Below are positions 58,865 to 64,000 of a stretch of 64,000 nt of DNA, piece after piece. This stretch comes from Crotophaga sulcirostris. Taxonomy: Eukaryota; Chordata; Aves; Cuculiformes; Crotophagidae. Under the pieces are notes generated by a model. That model worked only from the letters and a program-made list of their open reading frames with translations. It made no database searches and had not been told where the DNA came from. The stretch lies in assembly GCA_013397455.1 (NCBI GenBank), contig VYZB01000216.1:579334-643333 (forward strand), written 5' to 3'. Within the stretch, counting starts at the first letter, position 1; the number at the start of each line of letters is the position of its first letter. A program made the translations under genes and the position numbers.

Positions 58865-61800
58865 ATAAATATTCTAATTTTGTTTAACCACCTAATTTCT
58901 ACTAGCCCTAAATGTCATAGTCTAAAAAGAAAATACAGATTCTTTTTTTCCCAGTGTATTCAGACTATATTGAGGAAGTTTTCCTTTACTGAAGACAGAA
59001 TTTGCACTAAGTTGTATGATGCCTATGTACTTACATGTCTTACTATGAACTTTCTTCTCTCTTGTAATCGCAGTAGAAAAAAAGGGCAACAAGGAGCAGC
59101 TATAAGATGTGGTGGGTTCATCTGCCCACATTAGAAGGAGCAGTGGCCAGATAGGGGCATACCTCTGTCAAGTGCCTGTTTTCGACGATGTCTAACAATA
59201 TGAACACTTGTACCATTTCTGCAAAAGAAAGGACAATTGCAAAGCAGGCTGCAGAGGTTTGTCTAAGTCACAGCAGCACTGGATGCGCGCTCTACAGCAA
59301 AAAAATGTTATGTCATCTAAAGTGATGTTAATTAACAGCAGTTATACATTGCTCACAGTTCAATAGAACATATTTATTTATATTGTGTATTACATATTTA
59401 GTTGCAATATCTCTTGTGGTTCACACACTTCCTTTCTTATGCGCAATTAGTCCCTGTTTGTGTGTTAAGAATTCTCCTTTACCTTTCCTGTAATGATTTA
59501 TGTTCCTTCACTTGAGCTGTCTAGAAGGTAGTTACTTCAGTGTAAGATAACACCCCCCAAGAAACACCTATCCTACTACGTATACTTATTTTATACTAAA
59601 AAAAAGTCCACATTTCCATATCTATCCTCCTTATTGACTATCAGGAAGCTAAAAAGGATTAGTAGAATCAGAGCAAACTCTCTGATGTGTAATTAGATGT
59701 TGTGTAACACAGTGCAGAGTATGATTTGATACTCAACATGCAGTACATAAATATATATATATTGTCCCTCCATCTTTCTTTCTTCCAGTGGCTGTAAATG
59801 CAAGTTCCTGAAATATGTATGTATTTTAGCATACTGTGTTAACAGACCAAGGTTTTAGTTGAACATTAAATACCACAAAGAAAAATCATAAAGGAGGTTG
59901 AGATCAAACATATCACAAATATAATCATCTTTTCTTTTTGCTGAACTGCAACTGTCTATCATTGATGAAGTAAACACATTTACCAAATAATTTGCATTAA
60001 AAGTTTTTGGTAGAAATTGTTCCTCATAAGCAGTTGATGCATAGATATTGAATTGCTTAGGATCAAAATCTTTGAAGATAATTTTTTTATATACTCCACA
60101 AAAAAAAGATAAATCAAATTTCTGAATGTATAGTGAAAACTACTATTCAGAAGAGGGCTGTTCAATATTTGTTAGGTTTGACCTATTTCAGAACACAAAG
60201 CTAAGCCCTGAAAATGCACTACGCTAGCATCTAAAAAACGATGGAAAATAAATCCTTACTTAGCATAGCGTTAAAAAGAGTACTGAAAGCTAAATATTTG
60301 TTTCAGTTCACTGAAATAAACAAAAATGACTTTCAAGAATTCAGTAAGTCCGCAAGCGCTATAAAAATTGATGACTTTTCATTGTTCAATGAATTTAATC
60401 AAGAAGTTTCTCATAGGAAAAGAAAAATGAAGTTTTGTCATATTTTAGTGGAATATAGTACATAGGTCAATAAGCAATAAAAAACAAATGATACCATGCA
60501 GCTCACTAATGTGCCACTGCAGTAGGATGCAGGGTAGTATAGCTCTATTCCAGCAAAAATATTGTTCAAGACTATTAAGTCAGCCTTGGCACAAACACAT
60601 GGCTCATTGACCAGATCACACCCAGTATCCAACTGAACTTGCTTAGAGGTAGTTTAGGTAGCTTGAAACAGCTCCAACGTGAGGAGCAAAGAGTAGCTTT
60701 AAAAGGCATCTTGCTGAGCAAGTGGCCCTCTGGTCTTTAGTGTTTTAGAAGGAATTTCCACACACAGATGCTGGGAATAGTTCATTAAACTAGGACAAAG
60801 TTTAACTGTAGTAGCAGTTCTTAATTAGATAACTTAACTGAAGGCATTCTAACGATCAAAGAGAACATAACACATGATATGTGTTTGAGTATGATCTACA
60901 TTCAGTGGTGTGTGTGTAACACAATCCACAGGAAGCCTTGGAAATCTCCAGGAAAATCCTCTAGCAGTCATATCTGACTCCTCACTCTTATGCCACAAAT
61001 TTCTGCAAACGATTCAGTTTTCTTTTGTAGTCTAACCTCTTTGCACATCTATGGGATGAATCTTTGACAGATGGGTATAATTCATTCATTAGACTATGGA
61101 TCCTAGTTGTTTCAGGAGTAGTTTCAAATCCACATGACACCCTTAACATTCTTTATTTTCCATTTGAATCCATGACTTATTTGAAAGATGTGCAGATTTG
61201 TATGTAAGCAGACAGCTCCCTGTTGGACTATCATACCAGCCAGGGAGATTCATGTGTATTGTTTATTTCACCATCATACAGAAAAACATACATTTTAAAT
61301 CAATGTATTTCTCATTCAGTCGCTGGAGTTCATCAGGTATGAGTAATAATGTTTAGGGATACAAAATACTTGTTTGTACAAATCTTATCACTGGAGGAAG
61401 AATCTGATCCACAAAACACTGCAGAGACATAGCTTTGCCTGGAAATACCATTCTCAGTCAACTCCTTTATTTTTGAACTCTGTTCTGCAAGGTGAAAAGC
61501 ACTCTAATCAACCAAGTGCCAAAGAAGTACTCAAATGTAAGTATATGTTTAATAACACTGATTTAGAAAGAAAAGAGGAGATGAGGTCAACCTGTTTGTG
61601 ACCTAAAAATTTTAATGTGTCTGAGAGATCTGAGAGAAGCCTGCTTCAGATGCTTGAAGAGAAAAGAGAAAAATCATACTGCGTTTGAGGGAGAAAACCC
61701 TGAGAAATTTCTCCCTGTTGTAGGGTTTTTATGTTTTATTTCTTATCCATTGATTGTCAATGGATCAGGTCTGTGGAAGAAAAACAATGCCCTCATTCTT

Positions 61801-63569
61801 TCCTAAGATTGCACTTCATGTTAAGGGAAAAGTGAAAACCCTCAAAAAACATGGTTAAGAAAATGCTGTAGCATATGCTTTCGTTCTTCACCAAAATGCT
61901 GAGGTTTGCTAAAACTTCATCGCATATAGTGCTTGAGACGCTGTCAGTAAAACCACATTAGCATCTGTGTTAGTCCATAGGCAGAAGCAGAAATTAAAAT
62001 ATGTCATCTAGGACAGTTAAATTTGCATGAACTAACCATTAAAACAAAAATGCATTCATAGGGATTTATTTTGATGTTCTTTTCAGAAAGATACCAGTGT
62101 ACAGTCTTTTTTTCATTGAATTTCTAAAACCATTACCAGGGTATTTTGTGGCAGTTAAATTTAGAAATTAAGACTTTAAGAGGTATCTTGTTAATTTGTT
62201 GTGCTGAGAAAAAGTCTCAGGAATTTTTATATTAGAAAACTATTTTTGGCTTCAGAAATTTGATAGCATATAGAAGCTTTTCAATACGTATCTGTGTTTG
62301 TACAACCTGATTTACTGGCATTTGTGGAAAATAAATAAATGTGTAATTAAAAAGGTAATAAAACCACTATGAAAGAAAAGTAATGTCTAAATATTTATTG
62401 AGAATGGTTTTCCAGTAAATATTTTTAGAACTTCTTAATTATACTATTACTGTTCCATCTGATAACTTAGTCAACAGGAAACAATATCTTACAATATCTG
62501 TGAAAAAGACAATCTCCCACATTCACTTTTGAAAGAATTCCAAAACCTTATTTATCATTAGCTAAACATGAAGGTAGCCACTACAATTTTCTTTTTTAAA
62601 AAAAATCTTTCTGATTACAGAAACTGACTACAAAATGTATATTGCATACAAGCTGAGATACAGCTTTCAGTATAGAGCGTACAAAGCATTTTGTTTGAAT
62701 GGTTATAGTTTTAATCCCCAGGGAGATGCTCTCCCTAATCCAATTTCGGAAAAGGAAATCATATAGGTTAACTTATTTTTTCTTTATGTATAAACAGCAG
62801 AATAACTGTTTTAGAAAACACTTCCAAAATTTTCAATGTCATTCACAAAAGGAGCCTTCTTTATCATTTTGTATGAAGAGGTAGTTGAGAAGACACTTTT
62901 GTCATTGGAGAAAGAAAATTTGTCAAGGAGTTGTTGGAGGTGAATTTAATTTTAAAATTATTACTTAAAGATATTGGTAACTAAAATAGAAGTAGTTTGT
63001 ACTACTTGCCTGGTGTTCAAGGTACTTTTTTTTTTTTTTGGTCTATTTTCTATCTGCACTCATCACCCACAGTAGGCACAGTCAACCCTTCTGACAGCTA
63101 AGTGGGAGCAGGAGGGCTGTCATCTCCAGTTTCATTTCAAGAGGCATTGAAAACTTCAGTGCCACAGTGGAAGTTACTTGAAGCAACCATCAAATGGGTA
63201 TGAATCTTCCTCTTGGAGATGGAAAAAGTAGCTAGACCTAACTCCCTCGTTTAGAGGTAAGTTTCCCAACTTTGATTCCCTCCTGGTTTCCCCTCCAGCT
63301 CAGAGAAAGTTGAGTTGATGTTAATCCTGAGAGTATCATTTGACTCAGGACTAAGTAAGGCTTATAAAATATGATAATTTAGTACAGTTTGGATATTTTG
63401 TGCAACTGACTTAATTCTGGCAAAACCTGGTAAGTTTACATCTTCTCTGATACCAACTTCAACCATTTAGCCTTTTAAGGATGCATAAAAACTCATGGGT
63501 TATTTATGGCAATTCCTTGCAGTTATTTCCTTTCTGATTTCACATAAAACACATACATACTTGGTCTAC
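58865..63569. other. Unassigned AT-rich non-coding DNA
   Basis: No gene is recognised. A frame at 60241-60465 encodes a lysine-rich 74-residue peptide (MENKSLLSIALKRV...) without a recognised domain and is treated as chance. A T14 run lies at 63026-63039. A donor-like site (TTTAGAGGTAAGTTT) at about 63249-63263 has no evident partner. Confidence 0.55.
63026..63039. repeat. T14 homopolymer
   Basis: Fourteen consecutive T bases followed by GG. It is low-complexity sequence. Confidence 0.95.
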
Positions 63570-64000
63570 TGGGGGCTGATGGGACGCATCTGTTGGAGAA
63601 GATGAAGAGCATAAGCTTGCCAACCTGGTGAAAACGGCTTTAAACTAAAGTTACCAGGGAAGGGAAAACTCAGTCAATCCCAGCCCTACCAGTTTGATGC
63701 CAGTGTCAGCATTAGATGCCCAGAGTCTGAAGAAGGGTCACAGTCACAGGTAAGCAGGAGAGCACCTGAAGAGAAACACAAAGGATTTCCAGCCAGTAAG
63801 TCAGCTTCATCGGGGGCCCAACTGAAGTTCTTCTATGGAAACACTCGTAGTATGGGCAACAAACAAGAGGAATTAGAGAAGTACACATGCCTGGAGGCCT
63901 ATGGTCTCATTGGCATCACAGAGACATGGTGGGATGGATCTTATGATTGGAGGTTTGGAATGGAGGGGTATAGGCTCTTTAGGAAGAACAGACAGGGGAG
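63570..64000 (+). mobile_element. CR1 LINE 5' portion, continues past window
   Basis: The left part carries the CR1 linker sequence with GGCTTTAAACTAAAGTTACC (63636-63655), the same hallmark seen at 25858 in the other 5' fragment. It is followed by the endonuclease-coding region and runs off the right edge. No recent subfamily can be named. Because the element is cut by the window, its length and 3' end are unknown. Confidence 0.93.
63615..64000 (+). CDS. CR1 ORF2 endonuclease region, open to the edge
   Basis: From the stop at 63612-63614 the frame is open for 128 codons to the end of the window. Recognisable endonuclease blocks are LKFFYGNTRSMGNKQEELE (from 63822), LIGITETWWDGSYDW (from about 63906; conserved Glu of the ETWW motif present), then GYRLFRKNRQG at the very end. 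The copy at 25742-26560 is broken by a stop and a frameshift within the same region; this one is not. The true start is uncertain: CR1 ORF2 begins near the linker, and an in-frame ATG at 63852 lies inside the domain and is not a good start. It may still be inactive beyond the edge. Confidence 0.7.

Noticed and set aside
60241..60465. 74-codon Lys-rich open frame
   Set aside because: Short, AT-driven composition with no known domain and no supporting signals.
1..64000. CRISPR arrays, operons, tRNA or rRNA genes, bacterial-type ribosome binding sites
   Set aside because: No regularly spaced direct repeats with unique spacers, no recognisable tRNA B-box in a cloverleaf context and no rRNA core sequences were seen. 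The window is vertebrate nuclear DNA.

Overview
The window looks like AT-rich, non-coding nuclear DNA from a bird. The evidence is the set of CR1 non-LTR retrotransposon remnants on both strands. They carry avian-type CR1 reverse transcriptase and endonuclease coding sequence and the characteristic short 8-bp tandem 3' tails (variants of ATTCTATG / ATACTGTG). One 29-base run of N at 7035-7063 marks a small assembly gap. I cannot name the species. I found no host protein-coding gene, tRNA, rRNA, CRISPR array or operon. Nearly all open frames in the window are short chance frames in AT-rich sequence or shadows of CR1, so this is either intergenic (gene-desert-like) DNA or the inside of very large introns.

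Layout from left to right: 1-4351 unassigned AT-rich DNA; 4352-5280 a 5'-truncated CR1 on the minus strand; 5281-12149 unassigned DNA holding the N gap, a stretch that looks like a conserved non-coding element near 7.9-8.3 kb, a CR1 tail near 8.95 kb and the first copy of an old unclassified repeat (10718-11115); 12150-13517 the longest CR1 (plus strand), with most of the reverse transcriptase frame broken by one nonsense codon and one frameshift; 13518-24529 unassigned DNA with the second copy of the old repeat (14806-15175), a G-rich tract and a perfect 66-bp inverted repeat (arms 19095-19160 and 19892-19957); 24530-24827 a CR1 3' fragment; 25742-26560 a CR1 5' (endonuclease) fragment; 26561-58796 mostly unassigned DNA with short CR1 pieces at 34251, 39183 and 44235, a pyrimidine microsatellite at 52316-52474, G-tracts at 41.9 and 53.1 kb and a candidate small exon at 44761-44822; 58797-58864 a minus-strand CR1 3' tip; and from 63570 to the right edge the 5' part of another CR1 whose ORF2 frame is still open where the window ends.

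The genes do not work together as a system here: the only protein-coding material recognised belongs to dead or incomplete retrotransposons. The observation most worth checking is the perfect 66-bp inverted duplication around 19.1-19.96 kb, because its identity contrasts with the decay of every other repeat in the window. Next are the two diverged copies of an unclassified repeat 4 kb apart and the candidate splice-bounded exon near 44.8 kb. I saw no convincing new biological system.
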